9,218 nucleotides of DNA from Spirochaetota bacterium (GTDB taxonomy: Bacteria > Spirochaetota > Spirochaetia > B11-G9). Below the pieces are notes generated by a model, which had not been told where the DNA came from, made no database searches, and was given only the letters and a program-made list of their open reading frames with translations. Each line of letters begins with the position of its first letter. Within the stretch, counting starts at the first letter, position 1. Shown piece after piece: positions 1 through 5,390 of this stretch. The DNA is taken from positions 1-9,218 of the forward strand of contig QNBL01000083.1 of assembly GCA_003641695.1 (NCBI GenBank). Direction: 5' to 3'. A program made the translations under genes and the position numbers.

Positions 1-1
1 T

Positions 2-103
2 ATTCATGTCTCAATTCTGGTCTTAAATCTTGATAAAATATGCTCAGAGGAACTTGCTGAGATAAAGAACAGATACAGGATAAAGAGGGGCAATGCTGCT
101 TAA
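2..103 (+). CDS. C-terminal end of an unrecognised protein (partial, enters from left edge)
   Basis: An open frame runs from the window edge to a TAA at 101-103, giving 33 residues that end in NRYRIKRGNAA. The composition is plausible for protein (mixed hydrophobic start ILVLNLDKI, then a charged helix-like EELAEIKNRYR), but no domain can be assigned from so short a tail. A hydrophobic NL-K segment followed by a short basic tail is seen at the C-terminus of several transposase families. Together with the neighbouring toxin-antitoxin pair and gene remnant, this makes a transposase end conceivable. That is only a guess, and I saw no terminal inverted repeat that I could confirm. The frame may also be a chance opening. 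Confidence 0.3.
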   Translation: MHVSILVLNLDKICSEELAEIKNRYRIKRGNAA

Positions 104-168
104 AATACTTTTTCAGCAAGCCCGACGTATGATATAATCAAAACTTGAAAAAATAACAATTTTTATTA

Positions 169-393
169 TTATTTTAGGAGTTTTAGGAATTCATCAACGG
201 TTAATCCTGAGTTGCGAATTAGAGCCCTTAAAGTCCCTACTGATAATTCCTTGTGTTGAGGGATTGATAGATTTACGCGTAAACCTTTTTTCGTCATGAC
301 AACATGACTACCTACCTGACCGGCAATTTGCCAACCATCTTTTAAAAATACTTTAACTGTTTTTTCACAAGAAATATTATTAAGTCTGCCCAT
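169..393 (-). CDS. hicA: HicA-family toxin (mRNA interferase)
   Basis: A 74-residue protein of the HicA (YcfA-like) family, small double-stranded-RNA-binding-fold toxins that cleave or block mRNA and are neutralised by HicB. The family hallmarks are visible. There is a G-S-H-V-V-M motif at 28-33 with the presumed catalytic His30, then basic residues (TKKG), then the signature PQHKELSVGTLRALIR at 45-60 and a C-terminal helix. The length is usual for the family. The start ATG lies 1 nt beyond the stop codon of hicB with no Shine-Dalgarno of its own, so translation is probably coupled to hicB. The order hicB-hicA is the reverse of the E. coli order but common in other bacteria. The gene looks intact. 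Confidence 0.88.
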   Translation of the reverse strand: MGRLNNISCEKTVKVFLKDGWQIAGQVGSHVVMTKKGLRVNLSIPQHKELSVGTLRALIRNSGLTVDEFLKLLK

Positions 394-394
394 G

Positions 395-610
395 TTATAC
401 AGTGACTAAAATCTGCTGACTGTTTTGATTGTAATTTTCATTGGATAGTGATTTCTGATCTTCTGCCCATAACCAAGCCTGGATAGCTTCTTTAATATTC
501 TCAATAGCTTTCGATTCGTTTTTCCCTTGAGATACACAACCCGGTAATGCTGGGCATTCTGCAACAATCCAACCGTCTTCTGCTTTTTCAAGAGAAACAT
601 GAAAGATCAT
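395..610 (-). CDS. hicB: HicB-family antitoxin (short form)
   Basis: A 71-residue protein with the HicB / UPF0150 fold. It starts with a beta strand (MIFHVSLEKAEDGWIVAECP), followed by the family motif ALPGCVSQGKNESKAIENI around 21-39 and the helix KEAIQAWLWAEDQ. It is expected to bind and neutralise the HicA encoded directly downstream. It is the short form: after the RNase-H-like domain there are only about 17 polar residues, with no obvious ribbon-helix-helix or helix-turn-helix. If the pair represses its own promoter, the DNA-binding part is not recognisable here. The start is well supported by an AGGAGG at 617-622, six bases before the ATG. It is the first gene of a two-gene unit with hicA. 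Confidence 0.88.
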   Translation of the reverse strand: MIFHVSLEKAEDGWIVAECPALPGCVSQGKNESKAIENIKEAIQAWLWAEDQKSLSNENYNQNSQQILVTV

Positions 611-681
611 AGAATACCTCCTGAGTTAAAAATATCACAAATGCTACGAAAAGTGAAGATATAAAGGGATATATAAATATT

Positions 682-882
682 TCACCCACTCACAAACCAC
701 TTAAACTGAACTCTGGTATTTCTGAAATTGACAAGATACCCGACAGGAACCTTTGAAAGACGAAGATAATTGATAATCTGTGCTTTCATAACAGGAGAAA
801 GAGAGAAAACAGCCTTAAGCTCAAGAATGATCTTGTTATCCCTACAAGATCTGCAATAGGAGTTTTGAAAATCCATTTTCAA
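682..882 (-). pseudogene. C-terminal remnant of a GxxExxY-family protein
   Basis: The frame encodes about 66 residues whose second half matches the end of the GxxExxY family: DNKIILELKAVFSLSPVMKA, then QIINYLRLSKVPVGYLVNF and a final VQFKWFV. The family is usually about 120-130 residues and resembles a small PDDEXK nuclease; the E-L-K of ILELKA would be part of that core. The N-terminal half with the GxxExxY motif that names the family is absent. Upstream the frame stays open to about 996 (stop TAA at 997-999), but that stretch reads PNLQVYLRNIQYEYWV and then diverges from the expected YKG-type strand. The only starts are TTG at 880-882 and ATG at 874-876, without a convincing Shine-Dalgarno. 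I read it as a decayed gene; a short functional protein is less likely. Confidence 0.6.
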
Positions 883-1021
883 AATCTCGATCTGTTCAGC
901 TGAAAATGAGGGCCGTACCCAATATTCGTATTGGATATTCCGCAGATAAACCTGCAGGTTTGGCCTTGTACCCTTTGGAAATGTTGGTGTGGAATCTTAT
1001 TCCTACCTTTTTTCTCTTTAT

Positions 1022-1039
1022 ACAAACGCGAACGCTTGT
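1022..1039. promoter_or_regulatory. Imperfect dyad overlapping the -35 box of the flavodiiron gene
   Basis: ACAAACG (1022-1028) and CGCTTGT (1033-1039) form 7-base arms with one mismatch around the centre CGAA. The right arm covers the first four bases of the -35 hexamer at 1036-1041. A repressor or redox-responsive regulator bound here would block RNA polymerase. The regulator is not identifiable and the dyad could be chance. Confidence 0.3.
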
Positions 1040-1065
1040 GAGACTATGAGCAAGTGCTATATAAT
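1036..1065 (+). promoter_or_regulatory. Probable sigma-70-type promoter of the flavodiiron gene
   Basis: TTGTGA (1036-1041) is followed, after an 18-base spacer, by a perfect TATAAT (1060-1065). Transcription would begin near 1072 and leave a leader of roughly 39 bases carrying the GGAGG (1102-1106) for the ATG at 1111. The in-frame ATG at 1054 lies upstream of the predicted transcript start, which supports the later start codon. Confidence 0.62.
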
Positions 1066-1110
1066 AATACAGTAAAGGGAAGAACTATAAAAACCATTAT
1101 TGGAGGCACT

Positions 1111-2289
1111 ATGAAACCAAGAAAGATTAAAGACAAAATTTACTGGATGGGTTTTATAGATTGGGATAACCGTCTTTTCGACTCACTTATTCCACTACCA
1201 GACGGAACCAGCTATAACGCATTTTTAATCGAAGGCAGTGAAAAAACTGTTTTAATCGATACCGTTGAATCAAATTTATTCTTTGAATTAGAAAACCAGT
1301 TAGAAAATGTTCCTCATCTCGATTATGTAATTTCTCTGCATGCTGAACAGGATCATTCAGGTAGTTTACCTCACATTCTTTCCCGGTATCCTGATGCAAA
1401 ATTAATTACCAACTCAAAAGCAAAACCATTGCTTATGGATCTACTTCACCTATCTGAATCATCCATTATTACCGTTAAAGATGGAGAAACTCTCTCCCTG
1501 GGTGATAAAACACTGGAATTTATTTTTACTCCATGGGCACACTGGCCAGAAACCATGGTTGCTTATCTAAAAGAAGATAAAATACTTTTTAGTTGTGATT
1601 TCTTTGGATCGCATATTGCTACAACAGACCTCTATGTCACCGATGAAGCTCAAGTTTATGAAGCAGCGAAACGATATTATGCCGAGATTATGATGCCGTT
1701 TAAAAACATCATTAAAAAAGATATAGAAAAAATTGCAGCGTATGACATAGATATTATAGCTCCAAGTCACGGACCGCTGTATCCAAACCCATCATTTATC
1801 ATCGATGCTTATAGAGAATGGGTTTCAGGACCTCTTAAAAATACCGTTGTTATACCCTATGTTTCCATGCATGGCAGTACTAAATCTTTAGTAGATTATT
1901 TTGTTGCCGCTTTGGTGGAACGAGGTGTAAACGTTCAACAGTTTAATTTACCAGTTACAGATATTGGAAAACTTGCAATATACCTTGTTGATGCAGCAAC
2001 AATTGTTATTGGTACACCTACAGTTCTAGCAGGACCTCATCCTGATGCAGTCTACGCTGCTTATCTTGCAAATGCTTTACAACCAAAAGCCAAGAACCTG
2101 TCCATAATCGGGTCATACGGCTGGGGTGGAAAAACTGTAGAAATATTAGCAGGCTTGATTCCGAATCTTAAAGTAGAAATAATTGATCCTGTTCTTATTA
2201 AAGGATTGCCTACAGAAACAGATTTTAAGGCCATTGAAAACTTAGCTGACGCTATAGCCCTAAAGCACAAGGAATTAGGCCTCCTCTAA
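1111..2289 (+). CDS. fprA: Flavodiiron protein (A-type flavoprotein, O2/NO reductase)
   Basis: A 392-residue soluble enzyme that reduces O2 to water and/or NO to N2O, with electrons usually supplied by rubredoxin. The N-terminal metallo-beta-lactamase-like domain (about 1-250) holds the complete diiron ligand set: H77-x-E79-x-D81-H82 (in LHAEQDHSG), H144 (TPWAHWPE), D163 (SCDFFGSH) and H220 (APSHGP). The C-terminal flavodoxin-like domain (about 250-392) has the FMN phosphate loop SMHGSTKS, then GTPTVLAGPHP and SYGWGG. No rubredoxin or flavin-reductase domain follows, so this is the minimal class A form, and no rubredoxin gene is in the window. I chose the ATG at 1111 because GGAGG sits five bases upstream and MKPRKIKDKIYWMG is a normal family start; an ATG at 1054 would add 19 unconserved residues. 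The gene is monocistronic and rich in A/T-ending codons, unlike the hydrogenase operon. Confidence 0.95.
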   Translation: MKPRKIKDKIYWMGFIDWDNRLFDSLIPLPDGTSYNAFLIEGSEKTVLIDTVESNLFFELENQLENVPHLDYVISLHAEQDHSGSLPHILSRYPDAKLITNSKAKPLLMDLLHLSESSIITVKDGETLSLGDKTLEFIFTPWAHWPETMVAYLKEDKILFSCDFFGSHIATTDLYVTDEAQVYEAAKRYYAEIMMPFKNIIKKDIEKIAAYDIDIIAPSHGPLYPNPSFIIDAYREWVSGPLKNTVVIPYVSMHGSTKSLVDYFVAALVERGVNVQQFNLPVTDIGKLAIYLVDAATIVIGTPTVLAGPHPDAVYAAYLANALQPKAKNLSIIGSYGWGGKTVEILAGLIPNLKVEIIDPVLIKGLPTETDFKAIENLADAIALKHKELGLL

Positions 2290-2327
2290 GCAGTTTCCCT
2301 AAAAAGAACTCTTTTTTTTCCAAAGCT

Positions 2328-2355
2328 AAAGCCACCTCTCTATAAGGTGGCTTTT
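2328..2355 (+). terminator. Intrinsic terminator after the flavodiiron gene
   Basis: A perfect 10-bp stem, AAAGCCACCT / AGGTGGCTTT, closes a 7-base loop (CTCTATA) and runs into TTTTGTTGT. It lies 38 bases after the stop codon and separates this transcript from the hydrogenase operon. An A-run and T-run just upstream (2301-2319) could form an additional weak AT hairpin. Confidence 0.88.
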
Positions 2356-2570
2356 GTTGTAAGCTGTCTTGTGCGGGACGGTTTATATATTAATAAAGGT
2401 AGTTTATTATGCGATACGTTGTGCTTTTTTGTATCGTTCAAATATGACTGTTAAAATTTATCAATTTCCAACTATCAATACAATAAATGTGTTACTACAA
2501 ATATACAAACAAATAAATATAGAATTATGAGAATAAAACAAAAATATTGAAATATGCGTTATTAAAAATG
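2356..2570. other. AT-rich spacer upstream of the hydrogenase operon
   Basis: The gene-free interval between the flavodiiron protein and hndA is 386 bases. The part between the terminator and the promoter region is very AT-rich, with many short A- and T-tracts that may give intrinsic curvature or an UP-element-like effect. CGATAC (2412-2417) and GTATCG (2431-2436) form a 6-bp inverted repeat with a 13-base loop. The only small open frames (12 and 27 codons from ATGs near 2409 and 2444) lack Shine-Dalgarno sites and I do not consider them genes. No TTGT-N10-ACAA pattern typical of the redox repressor Rex was found. Confidence 0.5.
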
Positions 2571-2578
2571 TAGCGTAA
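2571..2578 (+). repeat. TAGCGTAA direct repeat, upstream copy
   Basis: TAGCGTAA lies just before the -35 box of the hnd promoter. With flanks, AATGTAGCGTAATA matches AATATAGCGTAACA around the second copy at 12 of 14 positions. A related GCGTTA occurs at 2556-2561. This is a candidate activator or repressor half-site in an otherwise almost GC-free stretch. Confidence 0.45.
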
Positions 2579-2580
2579 TA

Positions 2581-2609
2581 TTGACAAAAAGTGGAATATT
2601 AGTATAAAC
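2581..2609 (+). promoter_or_regulatory. Probable promoter of the hndABCD operon
   Basis: A perfect -35 TTGACA (2581-2586), an ideal 17-base spacer and TATAAA (2604-2609) form a strong housekeeping-type promoter. Initiation would fall near 2616, giving a leader of about 60 bases before hndA. A strong core promoter with repeated motifs on both sides suggests high expression modulated by a DNA-binding regulator. Confidence 0.75.
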
Positions 2610-2624
2610 TTTGTAAAAATAATA

Positions 2625-2632
2625 TAGCGTAA
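2625..2632 (+). repeat. TAGCGTAA direct repeat, downstream copy
   Basis: This second exact copy of TAGCGTAA lies 54 bases after the first and about 10 bases downstream of the predicted transcription start. Protein bound here, or at both copies with a loop, would act as a roadblock or repressor. It could also be an mRNA leader element. Confidence 0.45.
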
Positions 2633-2675
2633 CAAAAAAGATGCGAGCAGTGTTGTAAATGCAGATGGAGGTGTC

Positions 2676-3158
2676 ATGGCGTCGGACATTAAGGAATTAA
2701 CTTTTTCTCAGGAACTTGTTTCCTTCATTGAGGAATGGAAAGGGAAACCCGGTAATTTGATTATGATTCTTCATAAGGTACACGAAGAGTTCTCTTATAT
2801 TCCAAGGGATGTAGCCAAGAAAATATCCGAGATGCTGGAGGTGCCTCTGGCTAAAATTTATGGTGTTATAACTTTTTATCATTACTTTAAGCTTACGAAG
2901 CCGGGAAAATTTAATATTCAGGTTTGTATGGGTACTGCATGCTACCTGAAAGGTGGAGAGGATATCATTCAGGAACTGGAGAATATTCTTGGCATTGGTA
3001 TTAATCAGGTTACAGATGACGGCAAGTTTTCTATTGAGGCTGTGCGTTGTGTCGGCTGCTGCGGGCTGGCTCCTGTAGCTGTGGTAAACGGAAAGGTTTT
3101 TGGAAGTCTTACAAAAGATAAGCTTTCAGAGGTTTTAGCAGAATATGAAAATAAGTAG
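2676..3158 (+). CDS. hndA: Electron-bifurcating [FeFe]-hydrogenase subunit A (NuoE-like, [2Fe-2S])
   Basis: A 160-residue cytoplasmic subunit homologous to NuoE of complex I and HndA/HydC of NAD(P)-linked [FeFe]-hydrogenases. The N-terminal helical part (about 1-75) includes HEEFSYIPRDVAKKIS and the conserved YGVITFYHYF. The C-terminal thioredoxin-like domain carries one [2Fe-2S] cluster: C84 and C89 (CMGTAC), then C125 and C129 (CVGCC), matching C-x4-C-x35-C-x3-C; C128 is an extra cysteine in the second pair. It relays electrons beside the flavin subunit HndC. GGAGGT at 2667-2672 precedes the ATG closely. It is the first gene of the operon, with 26 bases before hndB. The length is normal and nothing is truncated. 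Confidence 0.94.
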   Translation: MASDIKELTFSQELVSFIEEWKGKPGNLIMILHKVHEEFSYIPRDVAKKISEMLEVPLAKIYGVITFYHYFKLTKPGKFNIQVCMGTACYLKGGEDIIQELENILGIGINQVTDDGKFSIEAVRCVGCCGLAPVAVVNGKVFGSLTKDKLSEVLAEYENK

Positions 3159-3174
3159 TTTGCAGGTAATAATT

Positions 3175-3180
3175 GGAGGA
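3175..3180 (+). promoter_or_regulatory. Shine-Dalgarno site that fixes the hndB start
   Basis: GGAGGA lies five bases before the ATG at 3185. An in-frame TTG at 3173 would start before this site, and the ATG at 3181 is in another frame. The site therefore supports 3185 as the hndB start. Confidence 0.75.
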
Positions 3181-3184
3181 ATGT

Positions 3185-3586
3185 ATGGCTGCATTGACGC
3201 GTGAATCATTAAAAAAATTGCGCGATTCACTTAAAAAGGATTTTAATCGGATAAATTCTGCAGGAAAAACGAAAGTTGTCATAGGCATGGGTACCTGCGG
3301 ACTTGCTGCCGGTGCAAAAGAAACAGAGGAAGCTTTTCTTGAAGCACTTGCAAAGGAACAAAGAAAAGATGTTGTAGTTTCAGGAACGGGCTGTATGGGG
3401 CTCTGTTTTGCTGAGCCGACTGTTGAAGTTATTGTTCCAGGCATGCCTTCAGTAGTCTATGGAAATGTAGACAGAGAAATGGCAGAAAGGATTGTCCGAA
3501 AACATATACAGGGGAAGATTTTAGTAAATGATCATATATATGACAAACCGTCTGTGGACATTATTGAAGAGTTGGAGGGTAATTAA
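3185..3586 (+). CDS. hndB: Electron-bifurcating [FeFe]-hydrogenase subunit B (thioredoxin-like ferredoxin)
   Basis: A 133-residue protein of the HndB type. It starts with a basic helical region (about 1-28), followed by a thioredoxin-like domain with GMGTCGLAAGAKE (34-46) and SGTGCMGLC (66-74), ending in VYGNVDREMAERIVRKHI. Only three cysteines are seen (C38, C70, C74). The position corresponding to the second cysteine of a C-x4-C pair is glycine (G43), as I recall for HndB homologues generally, so cluster binding is uncertain. Its C-terminal half resembles the first 90 residues of HndC. In the enzyme it is thought to be part of the electron-transfer module. Its TAA shares one base with the ATG of hndC, which points to coupled translation and matched amounts of the two subunits. 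Confidence 0.9.
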   Translation: MAALTRESLKKLRDSLKKDFNRINSAGKTKVVIGMGTCGLAAGAKETEEAFLEALAKEQRKDVVVSGTGCMGLCFAEPTVEVIVPGMPSVVYGNVDREMAERIVRKHIQGKILVNDHIYDKPSVDIIEELEGN

Positions 3587-5370
3587 TGAATCCGGAGAAA
3601 TTTATTCTTGTTTGTAACGGTGCTGAATGCCGGAATCCCGGAGCGGAGGAAATCTATAATAATCTTCGGCATGAGTGCAGTATTCATAATGCTGATGATG
3701 TCCAGGTTATCAGGACCGGATGCCTTGGTTTTTGTGCCCATGGACCAGTTGTAAAAACACTTCCCGATGAAACTCTGTATGCCGGTGTTACGCCTGAAGA
3801 TGCCGCAGAAATTGTTGAAAATCATATTATTAATGGCAAAAAAGTTGAACGTTTACTGTATAATAAAAACGAGAGCAAACAAAATGTAAAAGTTGATAAT
3901 GCTGATTTCTACCAGAAACAGTTTCGTATTGTCCTCCGCAACTGCGGTATTATCGATCCGGAAAATATTGAAGAATATATCGCCAGGGACGGCTATGCTG
4001 CATTGGAAAAAGTAGTCTTTGATATGAATCCCGATGATATTATTGCTGAATTAAAGTCAGCAGGTCTCAGGGGCCGGGGGGGAGCAGGGTTCCCGACATG
4101 GATGAAATGGAATTTTACGAAGCAGGTTGAATCTGATGAAAAGTTTGTTGTCTGTAATGCGGATGAGGGCGATCCGGGAGCGTATATGGATCGGGGGACG
4201 CTTGAAGGAGATCCGCATTCTATTCTGGAAGCTATGACTATTGCAGGTTATTGTATCGGTGCAAAAAAGGGGTATATCTACATTCGCGCCGAATATCCTC
4301 TTGCCATAGAGCGTTTGCAGAAGGGGATGGAAGATTCACGGGCATTGGGTCTTCTTGGTGATAATATCCTTGGATCAGACTTTAGTTTTGACATTGAGAT
4401 CAGGCTTGGTGCCGGAGCTTTTGTATGCGGTGAGGAAACGGCACTCATTGCTTCAATTGAGGGAGAAAGGGGAATGCCGAAGCCGAGACCTCCTTTCCCT
4501 TCGGTCAAAGGTGTATGGGGGAAACCCACACTTATTAACAATGTTGAGACCTGGGCAAATATTCCGGTAATAATAACCCGGGGAGGGGAATGGTTCTCAA
4601 AGATTGGTACTGAAGATTCCAGAGGTACCAAGGTTTTTGCTCTTACCGGGAAGATCCGGAATTCCGGTCTTGTTGAAGTTCCTATGGGTACTACTCTCCG
4701 GGAAATAGTTTATGATATTGGCGGTGGAATTCCGGGAGATAAAGCTTTCAAAGCTGTTCAGACCGGAGGTCCTTCCGGTGGAGTCATACCTGCTGAATAC
4801 CTGGATACTCCCATAGATTATATTCATCTGAAAGAATTAGGATCCATTATGGGTTCCGGTGGAATGATCATTATGGATGAAGATGACTGCATGGTAGATG
4901 TAGCCAAATTTTATCTTGGATTTTCGGTAGATGAATCCTGCGGAAAATGTTCTCCCTGTAGAATCGGCGGAAGAACCCTCTATAATATTCTCGAAAAGAT
5001 AACCACGGGAAACGGTGAGCTTGAAGATATTGAAAAACTCAAAACCATTGGCAAGGCAATGCAGACGGCATCTCTTTGCGGATTAGGGCAGACTGCACCG
5101 AATCCGATCCTTTCTACGCTGAAGTATTTTGAAGATGAATATCTGGCACATATTAAGAACCATCGATGTCCGTCAAAAAAATGTAAAGAATTGATCTCTT
5201 TTCATATTTTGGCGGATAAATGTGTTGGATGTACTATCTGCGCAAAGAATTGCCCGGTAAATGTGATCGATGGAGCAGTAAGAGAGGTACATACAATTGA
5301 TCAATCAGGTTGTATAAAATGCGGCAAGTGCTTCGAAGTATGCAAGTTTAATGCGGTTTTTATTAAATAG
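3586..5370 (+). CDS. hndC: Electron-bifurcating [FeFe]-hydrogenase subunit C (NuoF-like flavin subunit)
   Basis: A 594-residue FMN- and NAD(P)-binding subunit, homologous to NuoF and to HydB/HndC. Domains in order: a thioredoxin-like [2Fe-2S] domain (about 1-90; C10, C15, C46, C50); the NuoF core with GLRGRGGAGFPTWMKW (160-175), NADEGDPGAYMDR (191-203) and GAGAFVCGEETAL (275-287) for FMN and NAD(P)H; a [4Fe-4S] site C452-x2-C455-x2-C458 with C498 (SLCGLG); and a C-terminal double [4Fe-4S] ferredoxin domain (C546, C549, C552, C556 and C576, C579, C582, C586). In the family this subunit is the likely bifurcation site, coupling NAD(P)H and ferredoxin to the hydrogenase subunit. GGAGGG at 3574-3579 lies inside hndB, six bases before the ATG. 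All cluster ligands are present. hndD follows after 20 bases. Confidence 0.96.
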   Translation: MNPEKFILVCNGAECRNPGAEEIYNNLRHECSIHNADDVQVIRTGCLGFCAHGPVVKTLPDETLYAGVTPEDAAEIVENHIINGKKVERLLYNKNESKQNVKVDNADFYQKQFRIVLRNCGIIDPENIEEYIARDGYAALEKVVFDMNPDDIIAELKSAGLRGRGGAGFPTWMKWNFTKQVESDEKFVVCNADEGDPGAYMDRGTLEGDPHSILEAMTIAGYCIGAKKGYIYIRAEYPLAIERLQKGMEDSRALGLLGDNILGSDFSFDIEIRLGAGAFVCGEETALIASIEGERGMPKPRPPFPSVKGVWGKPTLINNVETWANIPVIITRGGEWFSKIGTEDSRGTKVFALTGKIRNSGLVEVPMGTTLREIVYDIGGGIPGDKAFKAVQTGGPSGGVIPAEYLDTPIDYIHLKELGSIMGSGGMIIMDEDDCMVDVAKFYLGFSVDESCGKCSPCRIGGRTLYNILEKITTGNGELEDIEKLKTIGKAMQTASLCGLGQTAPNPILSTLKYFEDEYLAHIKNHRCPSKKCKELISFHILADKCVGCTICAKNCPVNVIDGAVREVHTIDQSGCIKCGKCFEVCKFNAVFIK

Positions 5371-5390
5371 TAATGTAGGGGAAAATAGTT

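Noticed and set aside
130..138. TATAAT-like element on the plus strand
   Set aside because: No gene follows on the plus strand (the hicBA genes run the other way) and no convincing -35 box lies upstream.
629..657. Possible minus-strand promoter for hicBA (TTCACT, 17-base spacer, extended TGATATTTT)
   Set aside because: Transcription would begin at or inside the AGGAGG of hicB (617-622), leaving almost no leader. The hexamers match consensus only partly, so I could not support it.
1054..1110. Upstream ATG adding 19 residues to the flavodiiron protein
   Set aside because: It lies before the -10 box of the predicted promoter, has no Shine-Dalgarno, and the extra residues are not typical of the family. 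The ATG at 1111 has GGAGG five bases upstream.
2444..2527. Small plus-strand reading frame of 27 codons in the spacer before hndA
   Set aside because: It has no Shine-Dalgarno, a low-complexity AT-driven composition, and no recognisable motif.
2611..2635. TTGT...ACAA pair resembling a Rex redox-repressor site
   Set aside because: The half-sites are too far apart: the pair spans 25 bases where a Rex operator spans about 18, and the inner bases are not symmetric.
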